Shown here: piece after piece, positions 1 through 5,547 of the stretch | How the letters are laid out: every line of letters begins with the position of its first letter | How positions within the stretch are numbered: position 1 is the first letter of the stretch | Source: Desulfobacteraceae bacterium | GTDB taxonomy: Bacteria > Desulfobacterota > DSM-4660 > Desulfatiglandales > Desulfatiglandaceae | Direction of reading: 5' to 3' | Assembly: GCA_030589715.1 (NCBI GenBank) | Contig: JAUUVE010000107.1 | Location: forward strand, 1 to 6,748 | DNA: 6,748 nt | The notes under the pieces: model-generated | Databases searched by the model: none | The model's input: the letters and a program-made list of their open reading frames with translations, nothing else | Told to the model about the DNA's origin: nothing | Program-made: the position numbers and the translations under genes

Positions 1-2
1 CG

Positions 3-290
3 CTCTTCCGAGATATTGATCTGGGTATCTTTGTCGGAGACATGGAATCGTCTGGTTTCTGGGATTATGAATGCAGCCTCTCTCAACAGATTGAAGATGC
101 TCTCAGTTGCTTATTTACGGTTGAAGCCAAGGTGATCAACGGGGCCCCTCTCTCTTTCTGTTACAATGTGAGAAAGCTCATCTCTGTGAGAGACGAGGGG
201 TACCTCGTGGATTTTATGGTCCGTGTTGCAAGGGGTTATTTGGACATGGCCCCTCTCAGGCAGAGGTATATGAAAGAGGCCATGGCATGA
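3..290 (+). CDS. MntA-type nucleotidyltransferase (MNT/HepT antitoxin family), 5'-truncated by window edge
   Basis: The open frame enters from the left edge, so the start codon is missing. The ATG at 42 is internal because the diagnostic motif lies before it. The first visible residues read LFRDIDLGIFV. The DID at 12-20 is the metal-binding Asp-X-Asp of minimal nucleotidyltransferases. The usual upstream Gly-Ser of the GSxxxG(x)nDxD motif is outside the window. About 95 residues remain, ending in a helix with LVDFMVRVARGYLDMAPL, typical of the family's C-terminus. Known for the family: MntA antitoxins AMPylate and silence a HepT toxin encoded next door. The stop overlaps the next start (ATGA, 287-290), the usual mntA-hepT coupling. 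That partner is broken here, so this gene may be an orphan antitoxin or a decaying remnant. Assignment to the MNT superfamily is fairly sure; the antitoxin role is inferred from context. Confidence 0.72.
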   Translation, partial: LFRDIDLGIFVGDMESSGFWDYECSLSQQIEDALSCLFTVEAKVINGAPLSFCYNVRKLISVRDEGYLVDFMVRVARGYLDMAPLRQRYMKEAMA

Positions 291-399
291 CATTACTGAA
301 TATTGACAAGATATACACCAAATTCAGGGATATCAGGGAATCTGTCTGGAAGAATTCATCCGCCGGATTAACCGCTTGGGTGAAAACCAAGGCAGATGA
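287..399 (+). pseudogene. Truncated, probably frameshifted hepT toxin remnant
   Basis: The frame starts at the ATG overlapping the preceding stop. Its first ~20 residues (MTLLNIDKIYTKFRDIRESV) resemble HepT N-termini, which begin with a short helix of the form DKIxxKLxxIRES. After codon 20 (near 345) the frame loses HepT character and runs on antisense into the downstream gene until 553. Moving one frame at about 345 restores a helical stretch, LEEFIRRINRLGENQGR, up to a TGA at 397-399, which suggests an indel. Either way, only 30-40 of the ~130-140 residues of a normal HepT remain. The RX4-6H active-site motif of HepT RNases, which lies in the missing part, is absent. I therefore call it a non-functional fragment. 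Identity rests on the N-terminal resemblance and on the partner gene, so it is moderately sure at best. Confidence 0.5.
375..391. terminator. GAAA-loop hairpin between convergent genes (weak terminator candidate)
   Basis: CTTGGGT and ACCAAG pair with one bulged G around a GAAA loop. The hairpin sits 22 bp beyond the stop of the minus-strand gene ending at 413 and inside the hepT remnant. There is no T-run on either strand, so an intrinsic terminator role is doubtful. Confidence 0.2.
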
Positions 400-412
400 G
401 GTTAGGCAGTTC

Positions 413-1990
413 CTATTCCAGGTCATACACCACTATCCGGCTGCGGGGCATGCCCAGAAAGTAGCTCTCCTTGGTCACCGACGCAACCACCAGCTCGAGG
501 GAGCCATCGTTGTCAACATCATCCACCTTATAGCCTACGGCCGCGCCAGATAGTTTCCGGGAGGTCCACCGGCTGATCAGGGAGACACCGTCCCAGGTCA
601 TGAAATGGATCTTGCCGCTGGAAAACCAGCGCATGTCCGACAGCCGCTGGGTCTTGGAATGGTTCTGGCAGATGACCACCTCCTGACGACCATCTTTGTC
701 CAGATCAATCAAAAAGACGGGGGATGGGATAAAGACGCGCCTGCCGGGGTCGGCCATCGGGATATCCCCCGTGCCAACCTGTTCCGCGTCAAGCATATAG
801 GCAAGGCTGCCGCCGAAATATTCACCGCTTTTCCAGAGCTCCTCGCCCTTCTGGTCGTACACGCGCAGGTATTCGTAAGGATCCAGCAGGGTCGTATATA
901 TGTCTCCCTTTCCGTCAAAATCGGCCAGGACAAAATTAAACACATTGCCCACCCGCGGGAGCTTCACGGGCCCTGCCGAAGAAAATCCATTCCCCTTCCG
1001 CTTCAATACATGGACGTCTCCCATGTAGGTCCCTGCGGTCGCCCTTTCCTGCCCCACCAGGGTCTTCCCCTTTCCGGGTAAATCCACGACCCGCATCAGC
1101 CACTTGAGCCAGCCCGCAATCTTCTTGAGTTTGTTTCCATCCCATTCCAGGACCACAGAGGAGACATCCTGGTTACCCAAGCTGCTCACATATATCTCTG
1201 CCCGGCCATTTCCGTCCAGATCCGCGACACTCACGTAGATATAGTTTGGAGACCAGGACCCCTTGACGGTCATGAACTGGAAAAATGTGCCCTTTCTCCA
1301 CTTATAGACATACACCGTGTCCTTATCAATAAATACTATTTCATTCTTGCCATCCCCATCCAGGTCCCCCACATCCAGACCCGTAATTTCGAACTTAAAG
1401 CGTTGGACATAGCTCGGCTTGGCAGGGCCCTCGAAGTCTCGCTCCACACTTATGAGGGCCCCCTCCTCGGCCTTTTTGGGTGCCGCCGCCCGGGCGGGTT
1501 CTCTGACCCTCCTGCCCATGATCCTGGCGTTTATATCCTGGGCAAACTGGTTAATAGTGGGAATGACCCCATCCATCCCCTCTGACTGATCAAAGGCAGT
1601 CACGAGGGCATCTGACTTGGACACGTCCAGGATCTTGGCATCCATACTCACGCTTTGGCCAAACACGGTGAGGCTGCCCAAAACCACGTAGTCCGCTCCG
1701 AGCAGTTTCCCGATCTCAAGGGCCTTTTCCTTGTCAAGAGGGCCGGGAAAATCAGCCACTATTTTCTTGACCTTTCCCTTTTCAATGACCTCCACCCTGC
1801 CCTTCCAGGCCAGCCTTGAGCTGAGCATATCCATGATACCCTCCTGGAGAAAGGTAAGGTCACGGTCGGCATTCATTGTGAAGGGAAGTATGGCGAGCTT
1901 TTTGGGTTTTTTGGCCAGGGAGGTCCCTGTCTGGAGCAAGGCAAGGCCAAACATCAAGATTGATAAAAGGATTGTTACCCTTCTTCTCAT
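413..1990 (-). CDS. Secreted TolB/CsgG-like N-domain protein with C-terminal FG-GAP/VCBS-type repeats
   Basis: The protein has 525 aa when started at the ATG at 1990-1988, which has GAGG about 11 nt upstream and gives a clean signal peptide (MRRR, hydrophobic core, cleavage after about TSLA-26). The same frame stays open to an ATG at 2041, but that would put 17 polar residues before the signal peptide. Residues ~30-158 (KKLAILPF... through LGADYVVLGSLTVFG) resemble the TolB N-terminal/CsgG-like fold of periplasmic and outer-membrane-associated proteins. A basic, Ala-rich linker follows (~160-175). From ~200 to the end there are FG-GAP/VCBS-type beta-propeller units with calcium-binding DxDxDG loops: D209-G214, D257-G262 (DLDGNG), a degenerate one at D357 (DFDGKG), D429-G434 and D491-G496. 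Repeats at the extreme C-terminus suggest a single propeller. It is probably exported to the periplasm or cell surface; its ligand is unknown. The function is not recognised beyond domain level. Confidence 0.82.
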   Translation of the reverse strand: MRRRVTILLSILMFGLALLQTGTSLAKKPKKLAILPFTMNADRDLTFLQEGIMDMLSSRLAWKGRVEVIEKGKVKKIVADFPGPLDKEKALEIGKLLGADYVVLGSLTVFGQSVSMDAKILDVSKSDALVTAFDQSEGMDGVIPTINQFAQDINARIMGRRVREPARAAAPKKAEEGALISVERDFEGPAKPSYVQRFKFEITGLDVGDLDGDGKNEIVFIDKDTVYVYKWRKGTFFQFMTVKGSWSPNYIYVSVADLDGNGRAEIYVSSLGNQDVSSVVLEWDGNKLKKIAGWLKWLMRVVDLPGKGKTLVGQERATAGTYMGDVHVLKRKGNGFSSAGPVKLPRVGNVFNFVLADFDGKGDIYTTLLDPYEYLRVYDQKGEELWKSGEYFGGSLAYMLDAEQVGTGDIPMADPGRRVFIPSPVFLIDLDKDGRQEVVICQNHSKTQRLSDMRWFSSGKIHFMTWDGVSLISRWTSRKLSGAAVGYKVDDVDNDGSLELVVASVTKESYFLGMPRSRIVVYDLE

Positions 1991-2082
1991 GATTATCCGC
2001 CTCAGGTTTGCTTCTTTGAGAGTTCCGGAATCGTATAACACCCCGGTGGTAATGGAGTCAATATCAATATGTTAAAGACCAA

Positions 2083-2334
2083 CTACCCCTTCAGAATACC
2101 GTAAAACTGCCCTGACCGATCTGTCTTCTCCCCCACCTTGGCCCCGCATTGCTGGCAGCGGTATTCATACTTGTCACCTTCGGGCAAAATCAGTAGCAGG
2201 AACTTCCGCACCGGCATTGCCCGACGACATTCCGGGCAGAAGAGTTCCACGGCCTCCAATTCCTCAAATTCCCCCTTTTGTTGTGGGGGCTGTTGCGGAG
2301 CGCTTGGGCTAAAATTGAAAGTCCTGTTTTTCAT
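2083..2334 (-). CDS. Small zinc-ribbon protein of unknown function
   Basis: The protein has 83 aa. It has a Gln/Pro-rich, probably disordered N-terminus (residues 1-20, with PQQPPQQ), an acidic linker (EFEELEAVE), then CPEC (C33, C36) and CQQC (C60, C63) separated by 23 residues. That is a classic four-cysteine zinc ribbon. The beta-strand-rich insert FLLLILPEGDKYEY lies between the knuckles. There is no signal peptide, so it is expected to be cytoplasmic. The stop lies 92 bp upstream of the TolB/FG-GAP gene on the same strand, so co-transcription is possible. The start ATG is preceded only by a weak AGGTTGG-like element. Such proteins often bind nucleic acids or other proteins, but nothing here shows which. 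The four cysteines and the clean frame make a real gene likely. Confidence 0.7.
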   Translation of the reverse strand: MKNRTFNFSPSAPQQPPQQKGEFEELEAVELFCPECRRAMPVRKFLLLILPEGDKYEYRCQQCGAKVGEKTDRSGQFYGILKG

Positions 2335-2424
2335 GGGTCCAACCTATGGATTTGTTATTGAAGTTGTGATATTAGCATCTGATCTGGCGGTGGACTGGTT
2401 TCCATAATAATAATCCAAACCCCC

Positions 2425-2439
2425 AAAGGCAAGGCCTTT
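2425..2439. repeat. Small perfect hairpin left of the GxxExxY cassette
   Basis: AAAGGC and GCCTTT form a perfect 6-bp inverted repeat around AAG, followed by T and then AAAAG. It sits 11 bp before the 8-bp repeat units. It could be a weak terminator or part of the cassette end; no function can be assigned. Confidence 0.3.
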
Positions 2440-2449
2440 TAAAAGAACA

Positions 2450-2481
2450 CACTCAGCCACTAAGGCACTAAGGCACCAAGA
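2450..2481 (+). repeat. Four tandem 8-bp units (CACTAAGG type) upstream of GxxExxY
   Basis: The units read CACTCAGC, CACTAAGG, CACTAAGG and CACCAAGA without gaps. The last ends 4 bp before the GxxExxY start codon. There is therefore no normal ribosome binding site other than the AAGG/AAGAAAAG within and after the repeat. Matching units in the opposite orientation occur at 2885-2892 and 2992-3007. From memory, sequences of this type recur near GxxExxY genes in unrelated bacteria; I could not check this here. Confidence 0.75.
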
Positions 2482-2485
2482 AAAG

Positions 2486-2884
2486 ATGGAAGGCAGATTT
2501 AGACCGTTATCAAAGAAAGAGGAATGGGTTGCAAAGAAGGTAGTAGATTCAGCGTATACTGTTCATAAAACACTGGGACCCGGTCTGCTTGAAAAGGTTT
2601 ACGAGGTTTGCTTCTGTCATGAGCTCTCTAAACGAGGATTAAGGACTCAAAGGCAGATAGACATTCCTATCAAATATGACGGTTTGGTTTTTGACGAAGG
2701 TTTGCGCCTAGATGTATTGGTGGAAGGTTGCGTTATCTGTGAACTGAAAGCTGTGGACAATATGAATCCTGTATGGGAAGCCCAGCTCCTGAGTCATTTA
2801 AAATTGACGGGGAAACGACTTGGTTTTCTCATCAATTTCAATGTTCCGATTATTAAACGGGGAATCAACAGAATGATCTTATGA
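2486..2884 (+). CDS. GxxExxY family protein (PDDEXK_3 nuclease-like)
   Basis: The protein has 132 aa, normal for the family. The name-giving motif is intact: G33-LL-E36-KV-Y39, within KTLGPGLLEKVYE. The PD-(D/E)xK-like core follows: D76 in LRLDVLVEG, E86-x-K88 in CELKAV, then Q100 in WEAQLLSHL, and a C-terminal strand (KRLGFLINFNV). All candidate catalytic residues are present, so it could be an active nuclease. The biological role of the family is not established. The ATG at 2486 follows the tandem repeat block directly; the next Met in frame is at residue 93, so no other Met start would keep the core. The gene is bracketed by inverted copies of that repeat and looks like a small self-contained cassette inserted before the epimerase gene. 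The family assignment is confident; no function is claimed. Confidence 0.9.
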   Translation: MEGRFRPLSKKEEWVAKKVVDSAYTVHKTLGPGLLEKVYEVCFCHELSKRGLRTQRQIDIPIKYDGLVFDEGLRLDVLVEGCVICELKAVDNMNPVWEAQLLSHLKLTGKRLGFLINFNVPIIKRGINRMIL

Positions 2885-2892
2885 ACTTTGTG
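2885..2892 (-). repeat. Inverted single copy of the 8-bp unit just after the GxxExxY stop
   Basis: ACTTTGTG is the reverse complement of CACAAAGT, a variant of the CACTAAGG unit. It begins at the base after the TGA. A single 8-bp match is weak alone but fits the inverted array at 2992-3007. Confidence 0.4.
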
Positions 2893-2916
2893 TCCCTGGC
2901 CCAGACCTGGCTTTGA

Positions 2917-2939
2917 ATGAATTTATATATAGAATTCAT
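2917..2939. repeat. AT-rich inverted repeat in the GxxExxY-epimerase spacer
   Basis: ATGAATT and AATTCAT (7 bp, perfect) flank a TATATATAG loop. This is the most AT-rich point of the spacer before the epimerase gene. It may contribute to a promoter region, but no well-spaced -35/-10 pair is evident. It could equally be part of the cassette's right end. Confidence 0.35.
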
Positions 2940-2991
2940 CTGATAAATAATTCAGCGCTCATATGATATTCAAACACTTGCGCCAGGGCGG

Positions 2992-3007
2992 GCTTGGTGT
3001 CTTTGTG
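2992..3007 (-). repeat. Inverted 8-bp units closing the GxxExxY cassette, next to the epimerase ribosome binding site
   Basis: Read on the minus strand this is CACAAAGA then CACCAAGC, two adjacent 8-bp units in phase. They face the CACTAAGG/CACCAAGA array at 2450-2481. The end lies about 8 bp from the AAGGAGGGGG ribosome binding site of the next gene. Confidence 0.65.
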
Positions 3008-3028
3008 GCGAGACGAAGGAGGGGGACT

Positions 3029-3430
3029 ATGAAGGTAAAACACATTGATCACATAGGGGTTGCTGTTAAGAGCATTGACCAGGCCGGCAAGTTCTATACA
3101 GAGATCCTGGGGCTTGGTATTGAAGACGTGGAAAACGTGGCTGAGCAGAAGGTAAACGTGGCCTTTATTCCCATTACCGACAGCGAGGTGGAATTACTCG
3201 AATCCACTGACCCGGATGGCCCGGTTGCAAAATATATAGACTCACGTGGGGAGGGGGTCCAGCACATCGCCTTCCGCGTGGAGAACATTGAGGAGGCCCT
3301 TGAGGAACTGAAGGAAAGAGGGGTCCGGCTTATCGATCAGGCCCCTCGAGAGGGGGCAGGGGGGGCAAAGATCGCCTTTATCCATCCAAAGGAGACCAAC
3401 GGGGTTCTGGTAGAGATCTGCGAGAGGTAG
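3029..3430 (+). CDS. mce: Methylmalonyl-CoA epimerase
   Basis: The protein has 133 aa, typical length. It interconverts (R)- and (S)-methylmalonyl-CoA in the cytoplasm, linking propionyl-CoA carboxylation or decarboxylation to the B12-dependent mutase and succinyl-CoA. The start at 3029 has a very strong ribosome binding site (AAGGAGGGGG, 3016-3025). The longer frame from 2963 would translate the repeat upstream and is rejected. It is a vicinal-oxygen-chelate fold with two betaalphabetabetabeta modules. By alignment from memory with the Propionibacterium enzyme, the metal ligands are H8 (HIDHIGVAV), E55 (VELLE, Gln in that enzyme), H79 (GVQHIAF) and E129 (VLVEI). HPKETNGV near the C-terminus is also characteristic. 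No mutase or carboxylase gene is adjacent. The next gene starts 41 bp downstream on the same strand and may be co-transcribed. Confidence 0.93.
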   Translation: MKVKHIDHIGVAVKSIDQAGKFYTEILGLGIEDVENVAEQKVNVAFIPITDSEVELLESTDPDGPVAKYIDSRGEGVQHIAFRVENIEEALEELKERGVRLIDQAPREGAGGAKIAFIHPKETNGVLVEICER

Positions 3431-3471
3431 ACGTAGAGACTAAGACCTGGTCTGCAGATGGGACTTTAAAA

Positions 3472-4998
3472 ATGAAAATTACGTATATATATCCGCCACT
3501 ATTCAAGGGCTTCTATCCCATGGCGACCCGGATGATTACGGAGAACTTGTTGAGGGACAAGAACCTGGAGGTGGATTTCAGCGATATTCCCATCAGGGCT
3601 TATTCCTCCAAGATTCACGAGGAAATCTTTGATAGAATCATCTCAAAGGCCGCTTCCACCCTCTCTCCGAAAGCGGTGGCCTTCTTGGAACAGAAATATA
3701 TCATATATAACCTCTTCTATGTATTCATGGCGCACGGCTATTATGATAAATATATCTTGGAAGATTTTGATACCAAATATGTTGTTGTCACTGTCATAAA
3801 TTTCTGTGACCTCCTTATCGTAAGGCACCTCCTAAATACAGAAAAAAAGGTCGTCATCGGAGGGCCTCTCATAACCATAGGACTGTCACCCGCATTTATA
3901 AGGCAATTCCTGTCCCATATGGGCGTGGATCAATCAAAACTGAGCAGCAATCTAATCATTGTTTCGGGCAACATTGATCTCAAAACGGATCTTTCCGGGA
4001 TCATCAAGAATTGGCAGGATGCTGCCATCACGGAAAACGACTACGGAACCAGTTTTGAATGCGAAAGAGACTTCTTGAGGGAATATTACGATGGCCAGTC
4101 TCAAATACCCGTGCACCTTGGTTTCAGCAACAGGTGCTGGTACGGAAAGTGCAAATTCTGCACCTACGGGGAGCTCCCCCCAATGGACTTCCTGAAAACC
4201 GCCGAGGATGCGAAGGTCATCGAGTACATCCGGAAGATGATGAATACCCTGGGCTCCTCTCACATTCGATTCATTGATTCCTATTTTCATACCACTTCGC
4301 CCAGTGTTCAAAATATCCTCCAACAAATTAGCGATTATGACATCACCATCTACACGGGGATTACTCTCTTAAAGAGCAAGAGTTATATTGATTTCATAAA
4401 TGATTATGTGAATTGTCTTTTGATAGGCCTGGAATCCACGTCCGATTTCAGCTTGGACCATATTAATAAAGGATACACCTACGAAGACATCAAAGAGGCC
4501 ATCAACAACATTATCAAATATCTAGACAGGAGAATCTTTCTGGAGATATCGGTAATTCTGGATCTGCCCTCCAGGGACAGGGAGGATATTGAGATCAACT
4601 ACAGGAAAATCGCCGAGATCAAGGAGGGGTTGATAAGTGAGGGCTTCAAGGTTGGGTTTCATTTGAACATCCTAAGCGTCTTCCCCAACCTGGAATTAAT
4701 ATATCCAAAAGACGGTTTGCTCAGGAGGTCAAATGACCCGTCGGATATGGGTCTTTCAACGGGCAAGAGTTACCTGATCAGCCTCTTAAGGCAATCCGGC
4801 ATGGATAACCCGCCACAACTCCCTTCCGGCTCCGTTTTGGTGGACGAGCATACACCCGGTTTGCAATATGGTTATGTAAGTTCGGATGTGCCCATCGTTC
4901 GCTACGATATCGACGGTAATGTCCTTCCGTCGGACTTAAACTTGATTGATCAAGGTATCATGAGGAGAATACTAGAAAGAACCAGCCGGAAATCATGA
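3472..4998 (+). CDS. Radical SAM protein with atypical CX4CX2C cluster motif, function unknown
   Basis: The protein has 508 aa. The N-terminus KITYIYPPLFKGFYP is the opening strand/loop typical of B12-binding-type radical SAM proteins. A Rossmann-like region includes KKVVIGGPLITIG (125-137), like the GGP loop of those domains. The DxHxxG cobalamin ligand motif is not visible, so cobalamin binding is doubtful. The [4Fe-4S] ligands are in SNRCWYGKCKFCTYGE: C222, C227, C230, i.e. four residues between the first two cysteines rather than three. LLIGLESTSD (316-325) matches the GxE-type beta-strand motif of the SAM barrel, and FLEISVILDLPS (356-367) is a later barrel strand. The C-terminal ~100 residues match nothing I recognise. 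The start ATG has only a weak upstream signal, but the family-like N-terminus supports it. It is coded with more AT-rich codons than the epimerase before it. Substrate unknown; a modification or methylation enzyme is possible. Confidence 0.85.
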   Translation: MKITYIYPPLFKGFYPMATRMITENLLRDKNLEVDFSDIPIRAYSSKIHEEIFDRIISKAASTLSPKAVAFLEQKYIIYNLFYVFMAHGYYDKYILEDFDTKYVVVTVINFCDLLIVRHLLNTEKKVVIGGPLITIGLSPAFIRQFLSHMGVDQSKLSSNLIIVSGNIDLKTDLSGIIKNWQDAAITENDYGTSFECERDFLREYYDGQSQIPVHLGFSNRCWYGKCKFCTYGELPPMDFLKTAEDAKVIEYIRKMMNTLGSSHIRFIDSYFHTTSPSVQNILQQISDYDITIYTGITLLKSKSYIDFINDYVNCLLIGLESTSDFSLDHINKGYTYEDIKEAINNIIKYLDRRIFLEISVILDLPSRDREDIEINYRKIAEIKEGLISEGFKVGFHLNILSVFPNLELIYPKDGLLRRSNDPSDMGLSTGKSYLISLLRQSGMDNPPQLPSGSVLVDEHTPGLQYGYVSSDVPIVRYDIDGNVLPSDLNLIDQGIMRRILERTSRKS

Positions 4999-5085
4999 TC
5001 AGCTGCATGCCCTTGTGCCAACCCCGCTTTATTCCGGCCGGTCGAGGCCCTCAATCGGCTTCCCACCTGACCACTCCGTAATGGT

Positions 5086-5112
5086 TCGTCGGATTAATTG
5101 AATGACCGACGA
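5086..5112. terminator. Hairpin between convergent radical SAM and infA genes
   Basis: TCGTCGG and CCGACGA pair perfectly (7 bp) around a 13-nt AT-rich loop. The hairpin lies between the two convergent stop codons (4998 and 5160). No T-run follows on either strand, so intrinsic termination is only possible. The rest of the 161-bp gap has no supportable gene. Confidence 0.3.
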
Positions 5113-5159
5113 TGAGATTTTCGGCACGATCTGCGGCCTGCCAGGGGAAATGGGAGATC

Positions 5160-5375
5160 TTAAAAGCGGTACGTGATCAGGCCATGGGACGTGTCGTAGG
5201 GAGAGACACTTACCTGTACTCTGTCTCCAACCATCACCTTAATTCGGTATTTTTTCATCCGTCCGGAGAGCACTCCCCTTAGGGTGATATTGTTATCACA
5301 CTCAATTTCCATGGTGCCACCACCTAAAACCCTATTGACCACGCCCTCTAACTGAATTAAATCATCTTTACTCAA
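5160..5375 (-). CDS. infA: Translation initiation factor IF-1 (divergent copy), TTG start
   Basis: The protein has 71 aa; IF-1 is usually about 72. IF-1 binds the ribosomal A site and assists IF-2 and IF-3 in initiation. It is a single S1-type OB fold: SKDDLIQLEGVV at the N-terminus, LSGRMKK at 36-42 (ISGKMRK in typical IF-1), GDRVQVSVSPYD at 50-61 and GLITYRF at the end. I chose TTG at 5375-5373 because AGGAAGGAG lies just upstream and the IF-1 sequence starts right there. A GTG 33 bp further upstream (5408) would add 11 residues over the ribosome binding site. The usual ENGHxVxAHISG segment reads DNNITLRGVLSG, so the RNA-binding surface differs from the canonical protein. No ribosomal protein operon is nearby, suggesting a stand-alone paralogue. 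It is transcribed away from fdhD from its own promoter. Confidence 0.9.
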   Translation of the reverse strand: MSKDDLIQLEGVVNRVLGGGTMEIECDNNITLRGVLSGRMKKYRIKVMVGDRVQVSVSPYDTSHGLITYRF

Positions 5376-5379
5376 GGTA

Positions 5380-5388
5380 CTCCTTCCT
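5380..5388 (-). promoter_or_regulatory. Strong ribosome binding site fixing the infA TTG start
   Basis: On the minus strand this reads AGGAAGGAG, followed by TACC and then TTG. It is the reason for preferring TTG at 5375 over the upstream GTG. Confidence 0.8.
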
Positions 5389-5420
5389 AGGCAGCAAGGC
5401 CTGTGCACATTTTCTAACTA

Positions 5421-5448
5421 ACCATATCATCTAATGACGTAATGTCAA
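5421..5448 (-). promoter_or_regulatory. Sigma70-type promoter of infA
   Basis: A perfect -35 box TTGACA (5448-5443) and a -10 box TATGGT (4 of 6 matches, 5426-5421) are separated by 16 bp. Transcription would begin near 5414, giving a leader of about 40 nt that contains the infA ribosome binding site. Confidence 0.6.
5435..5447. promoter_or_regulatory. Small palindrome over the infA -35 box (operator candidate)
   Basis: TGAC and GTCA flank GTAAT. The palindrome overlaps the -35 element of the infA promoter. With only 4-bp arms it may be chance, and no regulator can be named. Confidence 0.25.
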
Positions 5449-5476
5449 TCAGATGGCAAAAGTTTTTTGATCTGCC

Positions 5477-5503
5477 CATCCCCCTAAGAGCGGGATGTTT
5501 TTT
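5477..5503 (+). terminator. Intrinsic terminator-like hairpin between infA and fdhD
   Basis: CATCCC and GGGATG pair around a 9-nt loop and are followed directly by TTTTTT, so the orientation is plus. No plus-strand gene ends within 470 bp upstream. It may stop read-through from the radical SAM transcript or antisense transcription over infA, or end a short unseen RNA. Confidence 0.5.
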
Positions 5504-5504
5504 G

Positions 5505-5533
5505 GTGACGTTCATCTTTCATTGTTGTATAGA
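5505..5533 (+). promoter_or_regulatory. Candidate fdhD promoter
   Basis: GTGACG (4 of 6 to TTGACA) and TATAGA (4 of 6 to TATAAT) lie 17 bp apart, just after the terminator-like hairpin. An overlapping TAGAAT at 5530-5535 is an alternative -10. The predicted leader is about 60 nt. Confidence 0.35.
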
Positions 5534-5547
5534 ATTCAGTAGGGACC

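Noticed and set aside
1..11. CGCTCTTCCGA matches the end of a common Illumina adapter
   Set aside because: The match stops after 11 bases (GAT instead of TCT follows), and the bases encode LFR in frame with the nucleotidyltransferase DID motif, so coincidence is likely. Still worth a look if the contig begins here.
605..1081. 158-residue plus-strand open frame
   Set aside because: It lies wholly antisense to the FG-GAP gene, whose calcium loops and signal peptide mark the real frame; it has no recognisable motifs.
1731..2075. 114-residue plus-strand open frame
   Set aside because: It is antisense to the signal peptide and TolB-like region of the gene at 413-1990; a composition-driven shadow.
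2450..2481. Possible CRISPR array
   Set aside because: Units are 8 bp and directly adjacent with no spacers; it is a short tandem repeat.
2963..3028. 22-residue N-terminal extension of the epimerase
   Set aside because: It would translate the repeat and the ribosome binding site; the start at 3029 has AAGGAGGGGG and matches normal epimerase length.
3952..4326. 124-residue minus-strand open frame
   Set aside because: It is antisense to the radical SAM cluster motif region and has no family features.
5022..5174. Minus-strand frames after infA that read protein-like for 30-40 residues
   Set aside because: Two different frames look equally plausible, neither has a start codon or ribosome binding site, and one begins inside infA. 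At most a gene relic; not supportable.
5376..5408. GTG start giving IF-1 an 11-residue extension
   Set aside because: The extension covers the ribosome binding site, and family sequence begins at the TTG.
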